Below, piece by piece: positions 22,000-32,759 of a DNA stretch of 64,000 nt (position 1 is its first letter; each line of letters begins with the position of its first letter). The translations under genes and the position numbers were made by a program. The stretch is taken from the NCBI RefSeq assembly GCF_921293095.1, contig NC_060247.1, forward strand, positions 110,999,111 to 111,063,110, given 5' to 3'. This DNA comes from Ischnura elegans. Taxonomy: Eukaryota > Arthropoda > Insecta > Odonata > Coenagrionidae. A model generated the notes under the pieces. The model ran no database searches. It was not told where the DNA came from and worked only from the letters and a program-made list of their open reading frames with translations.

Positions 22000-22500
22000 C
22001 CGTATTTCTAGGCCGGACTATTATTATAGTATTCTTCCGATTGTACTAAATGAGTGATCTGGGAGCCTCCCTTTCCTTCCGGCTCTGCCTTCTTCAATAC
22101 ACTGTAAGGCCTACTCCCTTTCAATCTATCTAAAAATCCTATTCTTTTCCTTCCCCTCCCTCGTTTCCCTAACATTCTGCCCTCTAACACCATTTTCAAC
22201 ATCCCGTCCCCGCTAAGTACTCCTCCCATTCATACCTTCTGTTTCCTCCGTATCTCATCTAAATGCTGCTTCCCCTCACCAACGATATCCAGCACTTCGT
22301 TATTCCTTTTCCTCTCCGTCCATTTCACCTTCTCCATTCTTCTTCATACCCACATCTCGAATGCCTCCAATCTTCTCTCGTCTTCTTTCCTCATTGGCCA
22401 TGTTTCCGCACCGTAGAGAGCTACACTCCAGATCAAACTCTTTACTAACCTTTTCTTAAAACTCTTCCATAACGATCCTCTCAGAAGCTCCTTCCCGTTC
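22000..22500 (-). mobile_element. RTE-like LINE 3' end, degraded
   Basis: Minus-strand frames read SVALYGAETWPMRKEDERRL, then RRMEKVKWTERKRNNEVL, EIRRKQKV, and MLKMVLEGRMLGKRGRGRKR followed by GFLDRLKG. This order is the familiar C-terminal end of reverse transcriptase ORFs of RTE-like non-LTR retrotransposons. There are internal stops. Copies or relatives occur at 23185, 32340, 36060 and 61235. Confidence 0.7.
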
Positions 22501-23184
22501 ACAGATACGATATAATGAACGGGATATTTTCCGTGCGGGTAGGTATAGAAATTAATTTTTTCCCTAATGGTTCAGGACTTAATCAAGTGCTAGTTTGAAT
22601 ATAAGTGGGCATATTACTCTCAGTCACAGCTCGCATCTTCTTTTTTTTAGAACAGCTGGTGTCCTAAAACCCTCTTCACACGCCTGCAGAGGTGGCTTGC
22701 ATGGTGATTGGTAGATGTAAATATTCACCCTATGTAGGGCTGCATTTTTAATCGTCTGGATGTTTATACATAATTTTTTGTGGAGAAATTCGGTTATCAC
22801 TTTATGGAAGCCCTATACACTCAAAAAATGGCTTAATACTATTCTTCATTTTCAACCGGTTTCAACACTTCAGTACCAGTGCTAGTCCTTTGATAAAGTA
22901 CAGCTGAGATGTTTGAGTATTAAAAGGAATTGGGTAATAAAATAACTTTTGTGTAATAATGATGATAGAAGAACATACAACCTTTCTAATTTTAAGAACT
23001 TTAATCCAATTTATCTAGGTTTCAACGGATAATCATCAATATCAAAGTTATCCGTGTAAACCTTGGTCGGTGTAAGTTTGATTTAAGTAAGTGTGGAAAG
23101 TTAAAAACAAAAGATTTTGTGGTCTTCTATCATCACTATTGAAACTCTCCATCAACTTTAACCTGAGTTTATTTTAAAATAGTA

Positions 23185-23310
23185 GAATGCTGGACATGTT
23201 GGGCGAGTAGAGGCAGCTTTTAGATGCGATGCGGAGGAGACAGAAGGTATGGATGGAGGGAGTACTTTGCGGGGAAGGGATGTTGAAAAATGTGTTAGAG
23301 TAAGAATTGT
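23185..23310 (+). mobile_element. RTE-like LINE fragment, short
   Basis: The plus strand reads LRRRQKVWMEGVLCGEGMLK then NVLE, matching the EIRRKQKV to MVLEG section of the copy at 22000-22500 but in opposite orientation. About 125 bp remain. Confidence 0.5.
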
Positions 23311-23814
23311 GAATTGAAGAGGGAAGTACATAAAGGAAGGGTAGACTGCGTCTTAAATAATCCATGGAAACCTACCTTATTTGGTAGAATACTTCAATAA
23401 TAATGATACTATTTACACCGGCCTAGGTTTCAGCGGATAACCGTCGTCCTCAAGCTTATGCCTTGAAACATTGATCGGTGTAAGCTTAATTAAAGCGTGG
23501 AATAATACTTGCTTTTGTGCGTTCTGCTATTTTCATGGTAGAAACAGTCTATTGCTTCTGATAGTAGGAGTAGAATTGCCTATTTTTTTTCAAGCATTAG
23601 TCTGCGCCATTGAATACTTATATGGATAATTGATCTTTCCTCAAATACTCGAGTAGCTGTTTGAGTGCTCAAATACTGGTAATCGATTACTTTACCTGCA
23701 CCATCTCGCTAATTGATGAAACTAAACCACATCCCCGCCTCCGCACTTCGTGTTGTTTATTCCCTCTCTCTTCCCCCTCCACTGTGTAAAGCGTTCTCCC
23801 CTCCACCCACAGCC

Positions 23815-23822
23815 TATAAATA
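23815..23822 (+). promoter_or_regulatory. Possible TATA box in a C-rich stretch
   Basis: TATAAATA lies within a local C-rich region (23700-24010) that stands out from the AT-rich background. No initiator or following coding exon was confirmed; the SINE at 24081 begins about 260 bp downstream. A weak call. Confidence 0.2.
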
Positions 23823-24080
23823 CTATGTGCGAGTAACGGGAGTCGAGTCGGTGACCTTTCCCTCGCCATCTCCTCCTCCCTCACCTCATTCAGCTCCTCA
23901 CGGCCGCCTGCACTTCTGTCACTCCACCCCCTCTCCCCATCCCTCCAACCCTCCCCTCCAATTCCCTTTGTGAAGCCCCTCAGGGGGGGTGTGAGGGTGG
24001 AGTCCATACAGTCTGCCACTCTGACTGCCGTTTACCATTGTCTCAGGAATGTCTCATTTATATTATAGTAAACATCATTG

Positions 24081-24270
24081 CCGGCCTCGGTGGCGGCGGG
24101 GTAAAGGCCTTGCCTTCCAAATAAGAGGTCGGGGGTTCGAGTCCCACCTGGGTAAGTCTCCCTCATCCAGGGCATGGTCGTTCGTGCGTGTGCAATTGTT
24201 GAGATGTTCATCGCACCCCGATTTAAATGGCCAATGTGCGCTGTATTCGGTGGAATGGTAATAAATAAAT
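24081..24270 (+). mobile_element. tRNA-derived SINE (copy B)
   Basis: Begins CCGGCCTCGGTGGCGGCGGG, has a perfect B box GGTTCGAGTCC at 24134-24144, then CCACCTGGGTAAGTCTCCCTC and the CCAGGGCAT block also seen in copy A, and ends in AATAAATAAA. It is the best preserved of the three copies. Confidence 0.75.
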
Positions 24271-24525
24271 TCACTCAATTTATTTTAGCCTCTCAGAGAA
24301 GTTATTTGAATGGTAATGTGGCGTTACACCAAAGTTGCAAATTCCGCCGTAGTTTCAGTAAGGAGGGTTCTATTTTTTACATTTTTAATCCAGGAATAGC
24401 TGTGTTTTTGAAATTTTTATTTCTGAAAAAAAAAACTCAACATCATCATCATGAGTCACAAAAATCGTAATATCGGTTCAACGTCGATTGCCGTTCCGCT
24501 TTCCCACATGGCAGCCTTTTCATTG

Positions 24526-24786
24526 CAATGACGTAACTATGGGGGATATATCCTCCCACTCCTCCAAAGTCTCTGAGAAATTAAAACAAATATTGAAAAA
24601 TATAGCCTAGTTTTTGCCGCATAATAATTGAAACTGCTTAAAGTTACATTTTAAGTGTCGAAATGTCGTAAAATGTGTTTCCAGGCGTGTCGTTTTTTTT
24701 TTCAAAATTTTTTTCCGAGTCTGGGGGGGGGTCGCCCTCCCACGCTTTCCAATCCCCCCTAATGCGTATTCCTTGCAAAGCCACTG
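24526..24786. mobile_element. hAT-like MITE, 261 bp
   Basis: Starts CAATGACGTAACTATGGGGG and ends GCAAAGCCACTG. Flanks TTTCATTG and TTTCATAG (24518-24525 and 24787-24794) differ at one base. It has a G-run after the left end and GGGGGGGTCGCCCTCCC toward the right end, as in its relatives. Confidence 0.6.
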
Positions 24787-24794
24787 TTTCATAG

Positions 24795-27140
24795 TGATAT
24801 ATTTCTTCTCGTTTACCATCATACTAACCTATCCGGAATAACTCATTCGGGGCCGTTCCTTATCCTTCGACGAAAAAAATCAATTACTCTTTTAGTTAAT
24901 GTAAAATAAACCAAGCTCGCTGTTTTGTATGCTTCTTTTTCGTACAATTGTTTGTAACCGAGACATAAGCTTCGAGTTCGAATCGATTCAATTATGAAAT
25001 TTACTGTAGAATTTCATCTTAATCTCCGCCCATTTCCCGTCGTCCCTTCTTCTCACTCCACTTTCCTTTTCCGCTCCTAGTCCTCCGTCCTAAGCCCCCG
25101 AGTTACTGTATCGTGGAACGCATCGATCTTCATGTCTAAAGTCGTGGCCTACATTGTATTTATTAATTTACGGATTCAATGCATCTTTTATATTCATTGA
25201 GTTTCATTAGTCAAATCTTTAATTTTCCTGCCATAATGAAATATATTTTGATACGGTTTGTACGTCGTGGAGTATGGAGAGACCGTATGTGACATCGGAT
25301 TGGGATTGTATAGGTTGAAATTGGAACTACAATAAGGCATTTTACTTTTAATGTGACCGTTTTCGATGCTTCTACGGCATGTTCAGAGATTACTTGGTGA
25401 TAGTGCTCTTTTTCATCGTATTTAAGGATAAATATATGCTCTGAGATATTTATGTTCTGTGACCAAGCCTTTCATTAGTCAGCTCTCACTGATGGTGATT
25501 GAGAATGGTCAGGTAAATTACATATTGTAATTTCCCTTCCGAAATGTGGTAAGTTTTTATTTATTTTTTGAGCTTTTCAGCTGCCTACCGACCGCTGCTG
25601 CGAGGTGTCGCAATGCTTCCTAATCACCTACTTGTACTATTGTATTTTTTTTAAATTTCTCATCTGTTTTATCTTAAGTGTAAATGATTAATTGGTGTGC
25701 TTAGTAAAGTAAAATTACTCAACCCTACCTCATATTGATCTTGGCCCTCCCTGTTCCTCCCCCGCAAAAATAAAGTGTGTGTTCACTATTGTTCAGTATG
25801 CTCTGGCTATGATGTAAAAATAATCATAGAATTCCGTGACTTAAATTAAATATTGCGGAAAAGTGCAATATTAATTTTGACTGTGCTATATTTACTTTAC
25901 TAGACGCACTTTGTATGTTTATCCGCACTTTTACTATCCTTGCCCATCGCGAAGCTCGTCCAACTAACCTTTATCGAGCAGACTGCCTGCCTTTGTAGGT
26001 ATCGCTCCATTACACGGCTCAGCTCACAAGAAGGTAATGTTTCTGCTCCACGGAGTAATGTAATTTAAGAGATTGGGGTCATGTATTGGACGAATCCCCT
26101 CAGCATTGGTCCCTCTCGCCTTGGGAGCATGTGGTGTATGCAATCCAACCTCTCCGAGGACCTTGAGTTTACTGATGTGCGGCGACGCGACCCAGTTCGA
26201 GCCGAAGCTGCAAGCGGGTTTGGTTATAGATGATCCGCAAAGAAAAAAGATTTTTTGCCCTCTGCGGGTAGCGAGCCTGAGGTATTTGCATTGTTGGCAT
26301 AATCCTTCGGTTGCTCGTTTATACTCGAGGCAGACAACTGAGGTCATGAAAGAATCACTAGCGGCCATGAGATTTTATCCTGATGAAAGAATGGCAGTTA
26401 CCGTACGAAGTCGCGTTAACAGGAAATTTGAGCAGGAGCCGTTTTCTGGACGTGCTTTTGCGCAATTTTAGTTGTTTACTTGATGAAATTTTGGTGGTGA
26501 GTTGTTCCAATGTAGTTCCAATGCTTCCTTTCAAGAAATGTAGTTCAAACAGCTTTCTACACGGTATTGGCGTTTGCTTCAAGCATAGATCCGGACAACT
26601 TTTATGACACGGGGAATGTTTTGCGCGGTTGCGTTTAGGTATGATAGTCGCCGTGTGTGTTTGTATGTATATATACATACTCACTTTCGTTAGAGGAGGC
26701 TTGCGGCCTTTTTTGGTCACTGTCAGTTCTTACTGTTTTTGCCTGAGGCTTTTTCCAAGGATCGCCTTTTTTCGGTGATATCTAACCTTAATTTGATTAA
26801 AAATTGATAGAAAATTTAATGCTTCTACTATTTTCCTTGGGTTTTAGAGGGTCGAGGGGTCGATTCTATGAATTTTTGTCATATCTCGTCTCGTTCACTC
26901 CAAAAATTAGTATGAACACAGTCAGTCAGTGGTCGGAAGTGGGTTTTATAGTACATAGATGGATAAATACTTACTTGAATGATAAAAATCTTTTAATCGA
27001 ATTTCTTTTCTATAGTGTTCAATTTTTACTCTTAAGATTTTCCTCTTAAGATTGTAATGACGGATTTGTTTTGGGAGGAGAGGGGCGGATACCAGTAAGT
27101 CTTCAGGTCTCGGAGGACGGGAGAGTATAAAGTTCCGGTG
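24795..27140. other. Unassigned intergenic stretch
   Basis: No supported gene. Overlapping open frames at 26024-26720 on both strands are moderately long (up to 132 residues) but lack any recognisable domain and have no clear splice context. Confidence 0.4.
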
Positions 27141-27149
27141 ATTATCCAA

Positions 27150-27845
27150 ATCTACATACTATCCCGCAAGTCGCCTAAAAGGCGTGTGGCAGGGGGTGTT
27201 AGGACACCCGCCGTTTACAGCTAAAAAAAATGAAGTGCTCTAACGAAGTTGGGACTAGCGTTTATTAAAGTCCTTAATGGTTCGGAGGAAAAACGAATTC
27301 CCACATCTATCCGTTCGGCAAAACATCTCTCTTAATTTATCGCCTCTATCGGACCTGGAAATATAGTAGGGCTCTAATACTATGTTATCCGTGTCGCTCT
27401 TAAAAATATCCATTCTCATTAGTTCCAACCTAAGCCTAGCGCGCAACCACTGAATCTCCAATGGCTCCCTGCCGAATCCGCTTAACATCTGGGTAACGTT
27501 GTCTGTACGCCCGTTACAGTTTTTGACGAATCGCGCAGCATTCCTTTGTATTTTATTGGGTTCGCGGATTCAGTATTTCTGCACGGGATTCCATACGCTC
27601 GCTGCATATTCAAGGTGCGGTCCGACGAGTGCGAAATAACATCTTTCATTTACTTTCTTTACTCCCGAAAATATTCCCACAATGCGCTTGACGAATCCTT
27701 CTTTCTTTTCTTTTTTGGGGATTTCTTCGGGGGTATGCCGCATATATTTTCCCCACGAAAAGTCTGCGGTTATCGTAACTCCTAGGCCGGGTTGATCCGG
27801 GAGCATATCCAGAAAATGTTGGAAAATAACGTAAAAATTGGTCAT
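27150..27845 (-). mobile_element. CR1/Jockey-like LINE 3' end, frameshifted
   Basis: Minus-strand frames give TITADFSWGKYMRH, GFVKRIVGIFSGVKK, then ALVGPHLEYAASVWNP, IQRNAARFVKNC, and finally FFLRTIKDFN near 27260. This is the typical order of the C-terminal end of a LINE reverse transcriptase ORF, where a thumb-like segment precedes the PHLEYA-VW motif. At least one frameshift lies near 27570, just after VWNP. Stops and missing upstream parts show it is a 5'-truncated dead copy. Confidence 0.75.
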
Positions 27846-28706
27846 TTTTAACGGTCATTTAACGTAGAACTATTGTAAAAAATGAATATTTTAATTTTCA
27901 ACAACTTATCACTCTAATCTCACGTATATGCGCAGTATTCAAAGCCTTTCCTAGATAGCTTAATCAGGCAATCTTCTATCGATTCCGTTTACTACTTGAG
28001 TACGGCGATATAATATTTTCTTTATCTCGAAAGGGGAAGGGGTCAGTCGCCCCTTTCATGGTAGATTTTAAGTTAGTAGTTAGATTAAGGTATGTATATT
28101 GAAACGCTACTAACACAATATTAATACAGCTCCTTGGAAATGTAGCGAGATGGCGTAGCCGAGGTAAGGTCGATGACAGCAATAAAACGATAAATGGTCT
28201 TAAAACGTCTCTTCGTGATGCTAATTAATAAGTATGAATATATAGCATCCATGTGGATGCGATATGTCCTCTCCGGCCCTCAACCGTTCACTTTTTCCCA
28301 TCGATGGACATAAATTCTTAACCGTCGGTTATGAATGGTGTTCTTAATATTATTAGCCAAACCGTCTCACAGTGGTCCCAATTGCGAATCTAGCGGGACA
28401 AAATTATTATTCCCAAAAAACTTCGAGCTTTTGTCGTGAAAACATTCAGAATTGCCGAATTATATACAAAAACACAAAATAACACTATCATAGGTCTTTT
28501 CAAGGTGGTTTTTACGAAAAAAATAAAATTTTATTTACAAAATAATTTCGTGTCACTCAAAACCTAGAAAAATATGCAGAAAATCATTTTTTAAATCTAC
28601 AGTAATGCGCTTTTCTTAATTAAATGAACTAATTACGTTAAAATATACTCCTAAACACAGGATTTATACATAAAATCGTTTTTCACAGAATGTGAACCGC
28701 GGAATA

Positions 28707-30330
28707 TTAGTCACCTTCATCATTATTACTCTCCCAACTCCCTTCATCTCCGACATTTACCGACTCCACATCCTCCATCTCTTTACCATTACTCATTTCA
28801 TTAGTTACAGGTGATATTGGTTCCCTGAGAAGCTGTCTGACATCCATCGAGAGGGAATAACAATGCCTTGGGTGCAACGAACTAATACTGGAGACATAAG
28901 GATCAGATGTGACTAATAGTCGGTTAAAAACATTGTGTCCTCTCTTGAGTATTTTAGCACGTGATTTTCTTTAAATTTATGAATATGCTTGCTTCTTGGG
29001 CGTCTTCGGAAAGCATTCCAATGGGAACTAATGCAATGCAATGGGGGAAATCAATTACTTTTGTCTCATGAATTAGATTTCATGCACCGTGAAAGGCTTA
29101 TAATACCATGAGTATGGTATTATAAGCCTTTCACAGCCTTAAGCATGTATATTTTTCTGTTTTTTTGAGCATACTTCTCAAATTCACTTGTAATCATGGA
29201 GAAACCACAAGAAAGTGCACTAAGAATTGCTCCAAACCATTGAAATAATTCCACCTCTACTCCAGTAATGCCTGATGAAATGTCAGGATTCTTTTAACGT
29301 CAAAATTCTGATACTATGTACAATTTCTTCCCGTTTATTTCGATGAGTAAGGGCATCAGTGGAGTGATCAGCGCCTCTATCTTTTGCGCTTCTTTCACAG
29401 TTATCTCCTAACAATACCTGATCAAAGATGGCCTGGTATTCTGCCATAAGATGTTGTTTTTATCATTTTATTTTAGCTGAAGAGGCAACATAGAAATGGA
29501 AAACATAGGAATCGTCCACTGGACATGATTCCTTCCGAAATACAACTCTTTGCTTATATTGCTTGTGCCCACTACTCCCAACTTAATTCCACTTAAATAT
29601 CATCGTTAGTTTGAATTCATTACCAGACCGAAGGAAAGCGGCGACAACATCAATAACAATAGTGTTATTCACTAGAACCAGTAATTTGACCTCGGCCGAA
29701 GTATCAGTAATGGTCAGTTCTTGTGATGGGGGGATAACAGGACAACTTTGAGTTCAAATTTATCTTGTATGAGGGATAAATATCGCACCGTCTCTGGTTG
29801 GCCTCTCTTCTGATGTTTACGCACTTTTGCTTAGTAGGTTTTTCCCATGGAAAAGGACAAAACTTCCAATGATGAATATGGTATTGGAATCAAAGGTGAA
29901 GACAATTAAGCCTTCTTATAGTTGGTAGGTCTCTTTGTTATGTTTTCAATTATGTCTTTTATAATTGCAGCCGCATCTTTTTTCCCAGAGCTCCACAATG
30001 AAATCTGGCTTGCAAAACAAGGTTCTACTTTCGACATATCCTTCAAAAGATACTGTACACATCTAACCAAATCTGTCGTATTTTCTGGAGTACTGTTTCC
30101 ATTTTTCATCAAAATTACTTTTAAATAGCATCACAATTTTCCTGGTGTCCTTTGAGGTATCTTCATTACAACTTTCAAATCCTAATTTAGGTTCTACGCA
30201 TTTAATAAACCATCTATAGTCTTAATTTCCTCAGCAATTATAACAATGCCATGCGATTTACCGCCGGTACCTTGAATCGCTCTGAATGCGACATGATTTT
30301 CCCTATCGATGTAAATATGTAAAAAATTGT
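28707..30330 (-). pseudogene. Transib-like transposase, multiply frameshifted
   Basis: The encoded protein would be the RAG1-like DDE transposase. Reading the minus strand from about 30330: RENHVAFRAIQGTGGKSHGI then VIIAEEIKTIDGLL; KNGNSTPENTTDLVRCVQYL (about 30100); LSEDAQEASIFINLKKIT (about 29020-28975); NVFNRLLVTSDPYVSSISS; and an acid-rich tail DVESVNVGDEGSWESNNDEG ending in D and a stop at 28707-28709. The LSE-AQEA block followed by a basic stretch matches the region of the last catalytic Glu in Transib transposases and RAG1, from my memory of the family. Stops and frameshifts throughout, plus a palindromic insertion at 29089-29134, exclude function. Confidence 0.65.
29089..29134. repeat. 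Perfect 21-bp palindrome with 4-base loop
   Basis: Arms 29089-29109 and 29114-29134 are exact reverse complements around GAGT. It interrupts the transposase remnant just downstream of its KAVKGL block. It resembles a templated fold-back duplication; a functional terminator is unlikely in this context. Confidence 0.85.
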
Positions 30331-31059
30331 AAGCCATGTAATAAATATACCATAAATATTAATAAAAATGTATACCGTACAAAACTACAATAGTAAAAAT
30401 AAAAATATTTCTTCTCCAGCGTAATTTATCCCGATATTCTAGGCGTCGTCCGAGGAAATGCCCCCAGGCCCGCGTCTCAACGGCTCTCGTTTGTTAACTT
30501 CATAGAACAAAAAGGGCATTATTGTCAAAAAGCGCAAGTAGGCGCAAAATGTGATAAAAATATCTTTAACTATAAGGACGTTTCCACATGTCTTTGAAGG
30601 TTTCGCAATCCTACCTCGACATATATTTTTTATAAGTCAATTTAAACAATAGAAGTCGATAAAAAAGCGAGGTTTTAAAGACTGAGAGATTGCCATTTGA
30701 AATCTAGTATTTTAAAGCAATTATATTTGAAGAAAAATCACTCTAAATAATGCTATATACCGATGGCTCTAAGATCCCGCTAGAAATTGTCGTTCTTTCC
30801 GTTATTGCTATCTAGCAGGTACGTGTTAATGCTAGCGAGTCAGTCACCGTCTGGGTGTAGGCGGATGGTAGGCAATCTCAACGCGTGACTTTGCAGCTGC
30901 ATAACTTCGTTATAACTTATATAAACGTTGTAAAAGTTACCAATCATGATGAAGCATTTAATTGCGGATATCGCTACACCTACGGTGACTTTATTTTTAA
31001 AAGTTGCAAAACTGACTTTTGTCCCGCTAGATTAGCGATTGGGACCACTGTGGCGTCTC

Positions 31060-32330
31060 CTTCCTCCGGACGTATTTGAATCTATCTAACGCGATCTCGT
31101 AACCCAAAGAGATAAGGTCTTGTTTATTTTTTTTCAATTGTGAGATAATATGAAATCGTGAATCTTAAATGAAGACATTTCTTTTTTTTTTATTTCCCAC
31201 TTGTTGCATGAGCTGCTTCGTATCACATAATGCAGGATACGGAAAGGAACCGAGGGGATTTTTTTCCCTTTCAGTCGTTCGCCAGGGTTCTGAAGGGGCT
31301 TCGTGGTAATCGATAGTATCCTTTTGTGTCCCTTACCATCGCTTGGATGATTTTCCCCATGTAGCCATTGTTTTTATCTTCAAGTGTGCTTGATGTTTGA
31401 TTTCGTGAAGTGGTCTTCCACCTTTTTGCTGTGTCCCTCGTGTGGCTCGCGGGCAGGAGAATGATTTATTTGCGGTATTGTTTGCTCATGTCGCTGCATT
31501 TTCTTCGATCATCGTATCCCTTGCCGCATTTATTCATTACTTGGGGTATTGAAATATCCCATCGTCTAAGATAGACGGTAAGAACTGTTTTAATTCTTAT
31601 GGTTAAATATTTTTCTGCTTTCATTAAAACTTTCCTTCTTCTTACTCATTTTAAATTAAAGGTTTTTTGTTTGAGATTGATATGTTTTGGGCCCAGGTCG
31701 TCTCGCAATGATAATTAGCAATCATAAAAGCCAAAATTATAAACCATATATTCGTTACGCTTTCATTAAATTCCTCCTCTTAGCTCTATTTGTGGATGCA
31801 GGCACTTCGACAGGCAAACAGGTAGAATTGGTGGTAACTTTCACATATTCACTTTTGAACTTCTTGGACTATTTCTCCACTTTCATTCGTAGGACTTTTT
31901 TGTTTAATTTTTAGGAAATGTTGTTGTGATTAGGCTTTTTTCCCCGTACATAATGACTATTTGTTGTGAAAAATGGTGTAGTAATGAATTTTGGCTGCAA
32001 AATGCCAGTCAAAATTCATTACCACCACCACCACTTCACCAATGATTAACATAGAAGCACATAGGCTGAAGAGTATTGATCGAGCCGCTGAAAAATTTTG
32101 CCTTTACTCGAAGTCCCATGGAAAGGCCTCCTCCTATTTTGCCATTCAGGCCAGAGCCTTACTGGCATAGTTTTACAACTCAGAAATATATCGTAAGTTG
32201 AAGGCTCATTTTCAGTCCTACTCTGCAAGCCATGGCCATAATACTTCTGCGTTTCAGTGACCCGTGATGAACCTAAACGGATAATATATTTATAACGGAT
32301 ACTATTGGCAGTATCATCGGGGTCGTATTG
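31060..32330. other. Unassigned intergenic stretch
   Basis: No gene recognised. A 13-base hairpin arm pair (GTAATGAATTTTG and its complement) lies near 31980-32023. Confidence 0.4.
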
Positions 32331-32339
32331 TTTAAAAAG

Positions 32340-32750
32340 TATTGATAACCTATATTATTGGTTTGACGCTGCTCTCCCCTCTATTCTCTTGTCTCCTTAT
32401 CTTTCTCACATCTACGTATTCTTTTCTTTCACATCCTTCTTTGCCCGTTCTATGTATTTTGGTCGAAGTCTCCTTATCCGCTCTTGCAATCTACTTGCCG
32501 CTTCATCATTGTCTTCATCATGTCTCAAGATATGGCGTATAAGGTTGTTTCGTTTTCTTATCAAGGCTTTCACGGTTCTTCTCTTCTATCCTACCATTCT
32601 TAGGACGACCTCATAACCAACTCGCTCGATCCATTTGATCCTCATCATTCTTCTATAACGCCACGTTTCGAAGGCCTCTAACCATGATTTTTCTGCTGCT
32701 GTCATTGTCCATGTTTCACTTCACAAAACGTACCTTTTCACACTAAGAAA
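32340..32750 (-). mobile_element. RTE-like LINE fragment (divergent lineage)
   Basis: The minus strand reads SETWTMTAAEKSWLEAFETW, then RYRRMMRIKWIERVGYEVVL, then VKALIRKRNNLIRHILRHDD. These are the SETWTLT, EAFE-W, IKW-ERV and IRHILRH landmarks of the C-terminal reverse transcriptase region in RTE-type elements. Stops occur after KRYVL and after RMVG. It differs in detail from the copies at 22000 and 61235. Confidence 0.65.
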
Positions 32751-32759
32751 AAAGGTAAA

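Larger units (their letters stand above)
28368..31052 (-). mobile_element. Transib-like DNA transposon (element 2), 2685 bp
   Basis: Both ends, read inward, start CACAGTGGTCCCAAT and share AATCTAGCGGGACAAAA, an inverted repeat of about 36 bp with a few mismatches. The first seven bases are CACAGTG, then 23 bases, then ACAAAA followed by TTA (left) or GTC (right). The left flank is CGTCT; CGTCT also appears one base beyond the right end. The inside carries a decayed minus-strand transposase related to that of the element at 19508. Confidence 0.8.

Noticed and set aside
24100-24150. Possible tRNA gene at the B box GGTTCGAGTCC
   Set aside because: It is the head of an interspersed SINE with two relatives in the window.
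26024-26720. Open frames of 114-132 residues on both strands
   Set aside because: No domains, overlapping in opposite directions, no splice context.
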